Under the pieces are notes generated by a model, which saw only the letters and a program-made list of their open reading frames with translations, had not been told where the DNA came from and ran no database searches. A program made the translations under genes and the position numbers. Positions 8,534-15,070 of a stretch of 27,714 nucleotides of DNA are shown in pieces (the stretch's first letter is position 1; the number at the start of each line of letters is the position of its first letter). Origin of the DNA: a virus; IMG/VR virus record IMGVR_UViG_3300006871_000123, positions 1-27,714 of that record. One strand, 5' to 3'.

Positions 8534-8678
8534 GAGCGATAAAGCGCCTCTTAGCGGTAAAACGATAAAGCGTTAAAGCGTTAAAGCGCCTGAGATGCTG
8601 TACTGCGCCGATTGCTGACTGTTTTACCGTTTTGCGCTTTATCGCTTAGAAGCGCTTTACCGTTTTATCGCTTAAACA
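8534..8678. repeat. GNTAAAGC octamer inverted repeat, copy 1
   Basis: Eight-base units such as GATAAAGC, GTTAAAGC and GGTAAAAC on the left are answered by GCTTTATC, GCTTTACC and GTTTTATC on the right, so the two arms can pair over 30 or more bases with a few mismatches. It fills the 160-nt gap between the tail terminator and tail tube genes. The right arm ends just before the AGGAGA ribosome-binding site of the tail tube gene. Confidence 0.85.
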
Positions 8679-8689
8679 GGAGAACCATC

Positions 8690-9262
8690 ATGGCAGTCGG
8701 AAGCTACAAGATCTACGACCTCACCGCTGCTGCCTTCCAGAAGGATGGCGGTAGCGGCACGGTCACCGACGTGGCGCTGGAGTTCACGAACAAGGTCGAC
8801 CTCAAACCGGACGACGCGACGATCACCTTCGAGGGGGATGGGCAAACGAAGAAGGTCTTCATCACCACCGGGCTGACCGTCGAGTGCAGCCCCGACTCGC
8901 TGAACGTCGCCGCGATGGCCAGTCTCTTCAGTAAGAGCACGGTGACGACCGGGCTGCCGGCCAGCTACACCTCGGGCGTGTGGTTCGGCGAGGCGACGCA
9001 GACGGCGGGCAAGACGGCCGGCTTCTGGGTGGAGGCGAACGCGATCAAGGTCCTGAGTGGCGTCGAGTCGCAGGTCACGATCCGCATCTGGGTGCCACTC
9101 GGCACGCTGACGCTGGGGAATGCGCCCGGCGTCGAGACGAGCAAGAAAGCCGACAAGGTCATGCTGCGCCTCTCGGCCAGCCGCGCCACCAAGGACGTGG
9201 CCGGCAATGCGCTGCCGAGCGTGCCGACGGGCGGCGCGTACTACATCGTGCTCGAAAAATAG
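8690..9262 (+). CDS. Major tail tube protein
   Basis: The ATG at 8690 is preceded by CAGGAGAACC; the frame is also open back to 8612 inside the octamer repeat, which is judged an artefact. The product has 190 residues and is strongly beta-rich: an N-terminal YKIYDLTAAAF, a central DATITFEGDGQTKKVFITTG typical of tail-tube strands, and a C-terminal MLRLSASRATKDVAGN. Position immediately before the frameshifting chaperone and tape measure is diagnostic of the tube subunit in long non-contractile tails. No second sheath gene is present, which favours a siphophage. The gene is isolated by repeats on both sides (octamer upstream, heptamer downstream), which may allow separate control of this abundant product. 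Confidence 0.8.
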   Translation: MAVGSYKIYDLTAAAFQKDGGSGTVTDVALEFTNKVDLKPDDATITFEGDGQTKKVFITTGLTVECSPDSLNVAAMASLFSKSTVTTGLPASYTSGVWFGEATQTAGKTAGFWVEANAIKVLSGVESQVTIRIWVPLGTLTLGNAPGVETSKKADKVMLRLSASRATKDVAGNALPSVPTGGAYYIVLEK

Positions 9263-9267
9263 CTAGC

Positions 9268-9354
9268 TGGGTATCAGGTATCGGGTTTCGGGTATCAGGG
9301 GAAGGAATCTGTCCCCCCGTCCCCGCCACCCGATACCTGATACCCGATACCTGG
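9268..9354. repeat. RGGTRTC heptamer inverted repeat, copy 3
   Basis: A perfect 17-bp inverted repeat is formed by 9269-9285 (GGGTATCAGGTATCGGG) and 9329-9345 (its complement), separated by 43 nt that hold further repeat units. The last unit runs into CCTGGAG, which serves as the ribosome-binding site of the following chaperone gene, so repeat sequence supplies the translation signal. Confidence 0.92.
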
Positions 9355-9361
9355 AGCAGTT

Positions 9362-9841
9362 ATGGCCCGCGAAGCCACGTTGACCCTGTCGAACGGACAG
9401 ATCGCCCAGCTCAAAATGCCCAACCTCTACGCCCTCCTCGCGCAGGCAGGCCACATCCCGAATCCGATGATTGTGAGCGTGATTCGGCTCCTGGAGGGGA
9501 CGGACGCGCTGGAGGACCGCGGCGAGTACCAGAAACTCGCCGGGCTGCGCGATTACTACCGCGGGATGTACGAGGTGGCCGCGCTCTGCCTCGTCAGCCC
9601 AGTGCTGCGCCTGGACAGTGAGCCGGCCGCGGGGGAGATCGGCCCGGAGGATCTGGCCTTCCGCGATCTGACCGACATCTACTTTAGCTTCTTTTTTTCC
9701 CCGCCGCCCGACGGACACGCCCGCCTCCGAAGGGTGGAGTCTGCTGGGCACGGCAGTGAGGAGCCTGAGGGGGCTGCAGAATTTGCACGCGATGGCGCAG
9801 AGCTACCAGCAGCGTCCGAGCAGCCTGCTGGGGCTGACTGA
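9362..9841 (+). CDS. Tail assembly chaperone, short form (G-like)
   Basis: ATG 9362 follows GGAG at 9353-9356. The zero-frame product has 159 residues. Residues 1-112 look like a genuine folded protein: a short beta start (ATLTLSNGQIAQLKMPN), then helices including YALLAQAGHIPNP and LAGLRDYYRGMYEVAALCLVSPVL, ending in an acidic EDLAFRDLTDIYFSFFF. After residue 112 the zero frame becomes low-complexity Glu/Ala/Pro-rich sequence, while another frame carries conserved-looking sequence. Such a pair before the tape measure gene is the hallmark of lambda G/GT chaperones, which bind the tape measure protein and recruit tube subunits. The short form is the normal termination product. Confidence 0.8.
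   Translation: MAREATLTLSNGQIAQLKMPNLYALLAQAGHIPNPMIVSVIRLLEGTDALEDRGEYQKLAGLRDYYRGMYEVAALCLVSPVLRLDSEPAAGEIGPEDLAFRDLTDIYFSFFFSPPPDGHARLRRVESAGHGSEEPEGAAEFARDGAELPAASEQPAGAD
9689..9700 (+). other. Programmed ribosomal frameshift site (run of seven T, +1 or -2)
   Basis: Zero-frame codons here are TTC TTT TTT TCC (9689-9700), with T at 9692-9698. The downstream conserved frame opens only after a TGA at 9669-9671 and runs to 9938, and the T run is at the upstream edge of that window. The change from frame 2 to frame 0 requires +1 or -2 slippage; the -1 frame ends at a TGA at 9757-9759 and gives no sensible product. Phe-tRNA can re-pair with TTT in either shifted position. Confidence 0.7.
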
Positions 9842-9938
9842 CGACCCGTACGTCGCCTATTGCATTGACCAGGCGGTCCTCCTCGCCGGCTCGCACGCGA
9901 AGAGTGACGAGCCGAAGATCGTGCTGCCAATAGGATAA
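9699..9938 (+). CDS. Tail assembly chaperone frameshift extension (T-like, made as G-T fusion)
   Basis: This is the downstream segment of a fusion starting at 9362. Read from CCC at 9699 after a +1 slip, it adds 79 residues for a total of about 191 (192 if the slip is -2). The segment contains SLRGLQNLHAMAQSYQQRPS and then LTDDPYVAYCIDQAVLLAG. A Leu/Asp-Pro-Tyr-x-Ala-Tyr-Cys-x-Asp-x-Ala pattern is characteristic of the C-terminal part of gpG-T-type chaperones, which contacts the tube protein. No independent ribosome-binding site or good start codon occurs near the beginning; the GTG at 9756 is not preceded by one. It therefore depends on frameshifting. The segment ends just before a heptamer repeat. 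Confidence 0.72.
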   Translation, partial: PRRPTDTPASEGWSLLGTAVRSLRGLQNLHAMAQSYQQRPSSLLGLTDDPYVAYCIDQAVLLAGSHAKSDEPKIVLPIG

Positions 9939-9939
9939 G

Positions 9940-10019
9940 GGGGTATCAGGTCTCAGGTATCGGGTATCAGGAGGATCGGCCTCCGGCCCCGACACCCGAT
10001 ACCTGTTACCCGACACCTC
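9940..10019. repeat. RGGTRTC heptamer inverted repeat, copy 4
   Basis: Left units GGGTATC, AGGTCTC, AGGTATC, GGGTATC pair with right units GACACCC, GATACCT, GTTACCC, GACACCT around a GGATCGGCCTCC centre. The right end CCTCGGAG provides the GGAG ribosome-binding site of the tape measure gene. Confidence 0.9.
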
Positions 10020-10028
10020 GGAGTGGTT

Positions 10029-12923
10029 ATGGCCGGCGGCATAGAGGTCGGTAGCGCGTACTCGATCTACCGTCTCAACCTTCAATATCTCGGACAGGAC
10101 ACCGCCGCGGCCAAAGCGCAGATCCGCGAGCTGCAGGAGTTCGCGCAGCAGCAGGCCGCGCCGCAGATCCGGCTGCCCGCCCCCGCCGCACCAGCCAGCG
10201 GTGGGGGCGCTTCTCGTGGGGGCGACGCGGCAGCGCAGCTCGAGCGCGAGCAGAACGCCGCCTTGTCGCTCGCCCAGGCCAGAGCGCGCCTCGCACTCGT
10301 GGAAGGCGACGAGGCGCGCGCGCTCAGTGTCCTTCGAAACGCCCAAACCCAGAACACCGCCGCCAGTGAGCGCGCCATGCTCGGCGTCCAAACCCAGATC
10401 GCGCGGATCGAGAGCGGAAAAACGGCATTTCAGCAGTTCGGCGAGTCCGCGAAATCCTCCCTGCTCGGCATCGTCGGCCCAGCAGCAGCGGCGGGCGTGG
10501 CGATCGCCACCATCAAGAAGACGATCGACTCGTTCGGCGAGGCGATCAAGTTCAAGGCCGAGCTGGACGCGAGCAAAAAGTCGATCGATACGCTACTGCG
10601 CGGGGTGCGCGATAGCGGCGAGGTGTGGGCGGGCGCGGCGAAGTTCGCCAACGAGTACAAGCTCACGCAGGCGGAGACGACCGAGGCCATCCAGGCGTCT
10701 GTCCGCATTATTCGCAGCAGCAAGGCCCCGATCGAAGACATCCTTGGAGCGTTTGCACGTCTGAAGGTATTGGCTCCCGAGAAGACCTTCTCCGACGCCA
10801 GCCGCGCGCTCTCCGAGTTGCAGGCCGGCCAGGTCGTCAGCATCGAGCATCTCTTCAACGTGCCCCGCCGCGATGCGAACGCGATGAAGAAGGAGATCGA
10901 GGGCGGCGCGGATGCGGTCGTTGTGCTGAACAAATACCTGGACAAGACCGGCGTCACGATGGATGCGGTCAAAGCACAGACCACGGGCGCGATGGGAGCG
11001 ATGAAGGACCTGGCACAAGCGGAAGAGCGGCTCAAAATCGCCCAAGCCAACTTCGCGCAGGGACCAGGGCTGGCCATCCTGAACGAGCGCATCAGTGTCA
11101 CGGATGGGTTGACTCGGCTACTGACGGGCGACACGCAGCAGATGGGCCAGAGTTTCCAGCAGGCCGCACTGCAAGGGACCACCTCATTTCAGACGCTGCT
11201 CAGTGCGCTCGGTCCCATCGGCGGGGCCTTGCAGCAACTCGCCGATGCCGCGCACGCGCACCAGGCCGCCGCGCAGGGGGACGCCCAGCAGACCCAGCAG
11301 ACCGCCGCAGTCACCGCCCAGAGCACCGGTATCACCAGCACCTACACCAACACCATCAATTTGCAATCGCAGGCCATGATCGACGCGGCGGGCGCCACCG
11401 AGAAGCACCGGCAGGCCATCGCTGCACAAACCGACGCCTCCGTAGCGCAAATCGAGAAGACCCAGGCCAGTACAGAAGCGGCGAACGCCCTCGCACAGAT
11501 GCAGGCGGTCCTGGCGCGGCTCGCCGCTTCTGTGGCGGGCGGGCTGCTGAGTGACTCCCAGGCCGCGATTGTTCTGGCGAACGGATACGGGATCGCCTAC
11601 GGCAAGGCGCTGCAACTGATTGACGCCCAGGCGGCGCTGGCGCGTGCGACAGCACAGGTCGAACACCAGAAGTTCGTCAACGAGAACCGCGACGACCTGC
11701 GGGGAAGCCGCGCCAACGCACAGGCAGCCAAGCCGCTTTCGTCGGACTTCCTGGCTGACCAGAAGCGCCGAACGGACGAACTCCGTGATTCAGAGGTCGG
11801 CCTGGCCAAGGCGCGCGGGGAAACAGCGAAAGAGACCGCGCTCCTCAGGCAAGAGCAGAGCCAATACGCGAAAGGCTCGGCGGAATGGAACAAGATCGAG
11901 GCGCAGATCCTTGATACCGAGAAAAGTAAGGCAAAGAAAGGCGCCGGAGGCGCCGCGAAGCTCTCCGACCAGCAGCGACTCAATAACCAACTCCTCAACC
12001 AGCAAGAGAAGGCGGATCAGCAGTTCGAAGACGCGGCCCTTCGTCATCAAAAGGCGCTCCTCAAGATCGAGCGCGACTACCAGGAGAAGAGTTTACAGCA
12101 GCAAAAGGCCAACGAGATCTCGAAGCGTCGCTCCCGTTTTGATTTCTACAACGGCATTCAAGATCTGGATACCAAGAGCCAGCAGGCACTCTCCGCCGAA
12201 TACGAACAGGCGTTCGCCGAGAGCCAGCGGATCGCGCAGTCGGGTAATCACAAGCTGGCCTCGGAATACCTCAAGCTCCGCCAGGACCAGATCGCCGCCG
12301 ACAAGGACTACTACGCCAAGCGCAAGGAGATCGAGGAGAGTGACGCCTCGAAGGGCGAGAAGGCCGCGCAACTGAGGAAGCTCGACGACTTACGCGCGCT
12401 CCGCAAACAGGCCGAAGCGGAAGAACTGAAGCAGCTCCAAGAGGGCGGGGATGCGATCAACAACGAGCACGCCAAACAACTCCAGGACGAGGCCGATCAG
12501 TATGCCGAGCAGACTGGGAAGATCGAGACGGCGAACGCACGCAAGGCCGAGTCCACGATCCTCTCAGCCGAGCGAGGCAAGAAGAAGATCGACGAGGAAC
12601 GGCTGAGCGTCCAGGGCCTTGCTGGCGACTACGACAAGCTGGGCGTGGCCGCCCAGCGGCGCGGGCTTGCTTCTACTGGCGGAGCTTCTGCCTCAGCCCC
12701 AGACACCACCCCCCAGCAGCGCGCCCAGACGACCGCCGATGTGATGCGCGTGTTCGACGCCGCGGCGGTGGATGCGATTACCGCGCAGACGCAGATGCAA
12801 TCGGCGAAGTTCGACATGCTCGGCGGCAAGCTCGACGCGGTAGCAGTGCAGATCGGGACCGTGGCCGATCGGGTGGGCGCGGTCGAGCGGGCAGTGCGAT
12901 CGAGCGGACGGGCGATCTCCTAA
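10029..12923 (+). CDS. Tape measure protein
   Basis: The ATG at 10029 is chosen because GGAG at 10019-10022 is well spaced; a GTG at 10023 is too close to it. The protein has 964 residues and is the longest gene in the window. Gln/Ala/Arg-rich predicted coiled coil covers about residues 25-130. A hydrophobic Ala/Gly/Ile segment at 144-162 (SLLGIVGPAAAAGVAIA) resembles the membrane-active part of tape measures. A helical domain with IQASVRIIRSSKAPIEDILGAF follows, then long Lys/Glu/Gln-rich coiled coils (about 640-870). Tape measures set tail length by spanning the tube lumen at about 1.5 angstrom per residue, implying a tail near 145 nm. No peptidase or lytic domain was recognised. Placement after the frameshift chaperone confirms the call. 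Confidence 0.9.
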   Translation: MAGGIEVGSAYSIYRLNLQYLGQDTAAAKAQIRELQEFAQQQAAPQIRLPAPAAPASGGGASRGGDAAAQLEREQNAALSLAQARARLALVEGDEARALSVLRNAQTQNTAASERAMLGVQTQIARIESGKTAFQQFGESAKSSLLGIVGPAAAAGVAIATIKKTIDSFGEAIKFKAELDASKKSIDTLLRGVRDSGEVWAGAAKFANEYKLTQAETTEAIQASVRIIRSSKAPIEDILGAFARLKVLAPEKTFSDASRALSELQAGQVVSIEHLFNVPRRDANAMKKEIEGGADAVVVLNKYLDKTGVTMDAVKAQTTGAMGAMKDLAQAEERLKIAQANFAQGPGLAILNERISVTDGLTRLLTGDTQQMGQSFQQAALQGTTSFQTLLSALGPIGGALQQLADAAHAHQAAAQGDAQQTQQTAAVTAQSTGITSTYTNTINLQSQAMIDAAGATEKHRQAIAAQTDASVAQIEKTQASTEAANALAQMQAVLARLAASVAGGLLSDSQAAIVLANGYGIAYGKALQLIDAQAALARATAQVEHQKFVNENRDDLRGSRANAQAAKPLSSDFLADQKRRTDELRDSEVGLAKARGETAKETALLRQEQSQYAKGSAEWNKIEAQILDTEKSKAKKGAGGAAKLSDQQRLNNQLLNQQEKADQQFEDAALRHQKALLKIERDYQEKSLQQQKANEISKRRSRFDFYNGIQDLDTKSQQALSAEYEQAFAESQRIAQSGNHKLASEYLKLRQDQIAADKDYYAKRKEIEESDASKGEKAAQLRKLDDLRALRKQAEAEELKQLQEGGDAINNEHAKQLQDEADQYAEQTGKIETANARKAESTILSAERGKKKIDEERLSVQGLAGDYDKLGVAAQRRGLASTGGASASAPDTTPQQRAQTTADVMRVFDAAAVDAITAQTQMQSAKFDMLGGKLDAVAVQIGTVADRVGAVERAVRSSGRAIS

Positions 12924-13034
12924 GCGGTAGAGCGATAAAGCGCTAAAGCGATAAACCGGCTTTCGATCAAAGCCGTACCACATTGGCAGACGACGGTTTT
13001 AGCGTTCTGCGCTTTACCGTTTTATCGCTTAAGA
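12924..13034. repeat. GNTAAAGC octamer inverted repeat, copy 2
   Basis: Left units GGTAGAGC, GATAAAGC, GCTAAAGC, GATAAACC are matched by right units containing GTTTTAGC, GCTTTACC and GTTTTATC. An inner palindrome CGGCTTTCGATCAAAGCCG lies between them at about 12957-12975. The repeat fills the gap between the tape measure gene and the next tail gene and ends at the AGAGGG ribosome-binding site. Confidence 0.85.
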
Positions 13035-13041
13035 GGGACCA

Positions 13042-13428
13042 ATGCCGACTATCTCACTGAACGGGACCAGCTTCGCCGGCACGGTCTACGACCTCGACAG
13101 CGTGATCAAGGCGCCGACCGAGATGCCGAAATTGGAGGCGGAGAAGATCGGCCCCGTACTCGTCGGCGAGAACGGGGCACGCACCTATATCCAGTTCGGC
13201 CAGAAGAACAAATGGACGATCACCTGGAAGCGCGTCCCAGAAGCGACCAGGGCGGCGGTCAAGACCGTGTTCGATCTGACCACCACGTTTGCCTTCATCC
13301 ACCCCAACAGCACCACGTACACGGTCCAATGTGAGCCAGGTGATTACACGGAAGAGTGCGATAGCGCGGCGACGCTGCCGAACGGCACCTACTACTACAA
13401 CCTCACACTGGTGGTGCGACAGCCGTGA
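13042..13428 (+). CDS. Small tail protein, possibly distal-tail-like
   Basis: A 128-residue beta-rich protein starting at ATG 13042 after AGAGGG at about 13032-13037. It has strands ISLNGTSFAGTVYDL, TYIQFGQKNKWTITWKRVP and a C-terminal NGTYYYNLTLVVRQP with a helix VPEATRAAVKTVFDL between. Genes just after the tape measure usually encode the distal tail ring, and the strand-helix-strand layout could be a short version lacking a carbohydrate-binding domain. It is shorter than usual distal tail proteins, so this is tentative. Repeats flank it on both sides. Confidence 0.5.
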   Translation: MPTISLNGTSFAGTVYDLDSVIKAPTEMPKLEAEKIGPVLVGENGARTYIQFGQKNKWTITWKRVPEATRAAVKTVFDLTTTFAFIHPNSTTYTVQCEPGDYTEECDSAATLPNGTYYYNLTLVVRQP

Positions 13429-13429
13429 T

Positions 13430-13515
13430 AGGTATCAGGTCTCGGGTCTCGGGTCTCGGGTCTCAGAAACGAGACTCCGGCTCCCGGCACCTGACACCTG
13501 ATACCCGAGACCTGA
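13430..13515. repeat. RGGTRTC heptamer inverted repeat, copy 5
   Basis: Left units AGGTATC, AGGTCTC and three successive GGGTCTC are followed by right units ACCTGAC, ACCTGAT, ACCCGAG, ACCTGAT. The GGGTCTC variant matches GAGACCT/CCCGAGA variants in the right arm, so the change is compensated in part. The right arm ends 1 nt before the ATG of the next gene, leaving no standard ribosome-binding site other than repeat sequence. Confidence 0.9.
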
Positions 13516-13516
13516 T

Positions 13517-14992
13517 ATGAGTGTCAAGCTCGCCAGCAACAAGCTTGAGTGGTACCAGGGGGGCGCCTGGTACGACATTACCTCCTCCATGCTCGAGGGC
13601 GCCTCCGCCGAGATGGAGACGACCGGCAACCGCGCCAACGCGCTGGCGTTCGGCGAGGCAACCGAGCCGCGGGCGACGATCCCCGTCAAGGACGTGCTCT
13701 CCGCAGCCCCCTGGGAGAATATCCCGATCCGGCTGACTCCGACGCTGGATGGCTCGACGGCGCAGGTCTTCGGCGGGATCATCGTCAACCGCTCGCGAGA
13801 TGTGGCGTCGATGACGTTTGAGTGCGCGGGCTGGGCAGAGCTGATCCGGAAGACCAGCAAAAGTATCTACAGCCCCGCCTTCTATCGCCGGCCGGCCGCG
13901 ACGAAGACCACCGCGACGAGTATCGAGGACCCGAGCAGCGGCAGCTACGCAGGTGGCCTCACCAACTACACCTTCTGGCAGTGCGGCGGCCGGCCCTACG
14001 AACAGGCCGGCAGCTATCCCACGGCGACGTTTTATTACAGCTGCGACCAGGCCGTGCTGGCACCGACATGGAGCTGGCTCGCTGGAGAGGATGGCTGGGC
14101 CGAGCTGCTGAAGCTGGCGCAGGCCAGCGGGGGACAGGTTTACCAGGGACCGGACGGGGTCGTGCGCTACCGGCAGGTGCTGGGCGTTGCGGATCTCACG
14201 CCGGGCGCCAGCTTCGATGAGTCGACCTACAAAAGCATCGCCGAAAAAGCGGACACCGACCAGCGCTACACGAAGCTCACGTGCGCCTACATCCCGCGCG
14301 AGGCGAGGCCGCTACAAGAGGTCGTCAACGACTCAACTTTTCGTCTCGTGCATATCGGCGAGACCATCACCATCACGCTGGAGCCACAGTGGCCGCTCAA
14401 ATCCTTAGAGCAGGCATCTGCAGGTCAGCTCAAAGCGGACACGATCACCGCGGTCTACCTCGACTCGAATGTCGTCGCGCAGGGCGGCAGCGGCTACACG
14501 CATACGCTGGTGGTGGACGCGCAGAGGGTCACCATCACCATCACCAACACGAGCGGCAAACCGTTCGGCATCTATGGGATCAAACTGAACGGCGAGCCGA
14601 TTGTTGCTGGCGAGGCGGGCTCGGTCACCGTCGGCTCAGGCACCATCGTCGGCTCGGCGCTCGACGGCGATGCGGCCGTCTACATCCAGTCGGCGGAGGA
14701 TGGTGAGCGGCTGTGTCAGATGGCGCTGGCGTTCTACAACCTCACACGGCCGATCTACACGCTCACTGACGTGGCGCACGACCCGAGTCTGGATGTCGGT
14801 GACGTGATCAGCCTCACGAATGCGCGCTATGGGCTCTCAGGCGTCGCGTGCGTGCTGCTGTCCATCAAGCTGGACCACGCCGGCGTGGTGGGGGAGTACG
14901 AGGTCTCGCCAGTGACCGGGCTGCCGAAGGCCTCGGACTTCTACATCGTCGGCATCAACTACACCGGCCAGACGAAGCAACTCGGCTATTGA
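13517..14992 (+). CDS. Baseplate hub / tail-tip protein (tail-associated protein type)
   Basis: This 491-residue protein starts at ATG 13517, immediately after the heptamer repeat; there is only a weak GAG upstream. Residues 1-130 form a beta-rich domain (KLASNKLEWYQGGAWYDITS; ATIPVKDVL; VNRSRDVASMTFECAGWAEL) like the first domain of hub proteins. A central region has GWAELLKLAQASGGQVYQGP (about 195-214) and VVRYRQVLGVADLTPGASFDE, as in hub proteins where a strand-helix unit precedes a phage-D-like barrel. The C-terminal part (about 410-480) has LTDVAHDPSLDVGDVISLTN, a common hub motif. It probably forms the trimeric tip that meets the host surface. No peptidase domain was recognised. Confidence 0.65.
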   Translation: MSVKLASNKLEWYQGGAWYDITSSMLEGASAEMETTGNRANALAFGEATEPRATIPVKDVLSAAPWENIPIRLTPTLDGSTAQVFGGIIVNRSRDVASMTFECAGWAELIRKTSKSIYSPAFYRRPAATKTTATSIEDPSSGSYAGGLTNYTFWQCGGRPYEQAGSYPTATFYYSCDQAVLAPTWSWLAGEDGWAELLKLAQASGGQVYQGPDGVVRYRQVLGVADLTPGASFDESTYKSIAEKADTDQRYTKLTCAYIPREARPLQEVVNDSTFRLVHIGETITITLEPQWPLKSLEQASAGQLKADTITAVYLDSNVVAQGGSGYTHTLVVDAQRVTITITNTSGKPFGIYGIKLNGEPIVAGEAGSVTVGSGTIVGSALDGDAAVYIQSAEDGERLCQMALAFYNLTRPIYTLTDVAHDPSLDVGDVISLTNARYGLSGVACVLLSIKLDHAGVVGEYEVSPVTGLPKASDFYIVGINYTGQTKQLGY

Positions 14993-14993
14993 C

Positions 14994-15070
14994 GGGTATC
15001 AGGTATCGGGTGTCAGGTCCCAGGGATGGGACTCCGGCCCCCGATCCCCGATCCCCGATCCCTGACCCCT
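14994..15070. repeat. RGGTRTC heptamer inverted repeat, copy 6
   Basis: Left units GGGTATC, AGGTATC, GGGTGTC, AGGTCCC and right units CCCCGAT (three times) then CCCTGAC. It fills the gap after the hub gene and reaches the ATG of the next gene. The frame of that gene stays open back through the repeat to 15026, which is regarded as repeat-derived rather than coding. Confidence 0.9.

Noticed and set aside
8612-8689. Upstream start of the tail tube gene
   Set aside because: The added residues are encoded by the octamer repeat; a good ribosome-binding site precedes ATG 8690.
9692-9698. Seven-T run as a sequencing error that split one gene
   Set aside because: A two-frame chaperone before a tape measure gene is the expected arrangement, and the zero-frame short form is needed; an error cannot be excluded but is less likely.
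10430-11182. 250-codon minus-strand frame opposite the tape measure gene
   Set aside because: Complement of a helical Ala/Lys-rich gene tends to stay open; composition and lack of signals mark it as a shadow.
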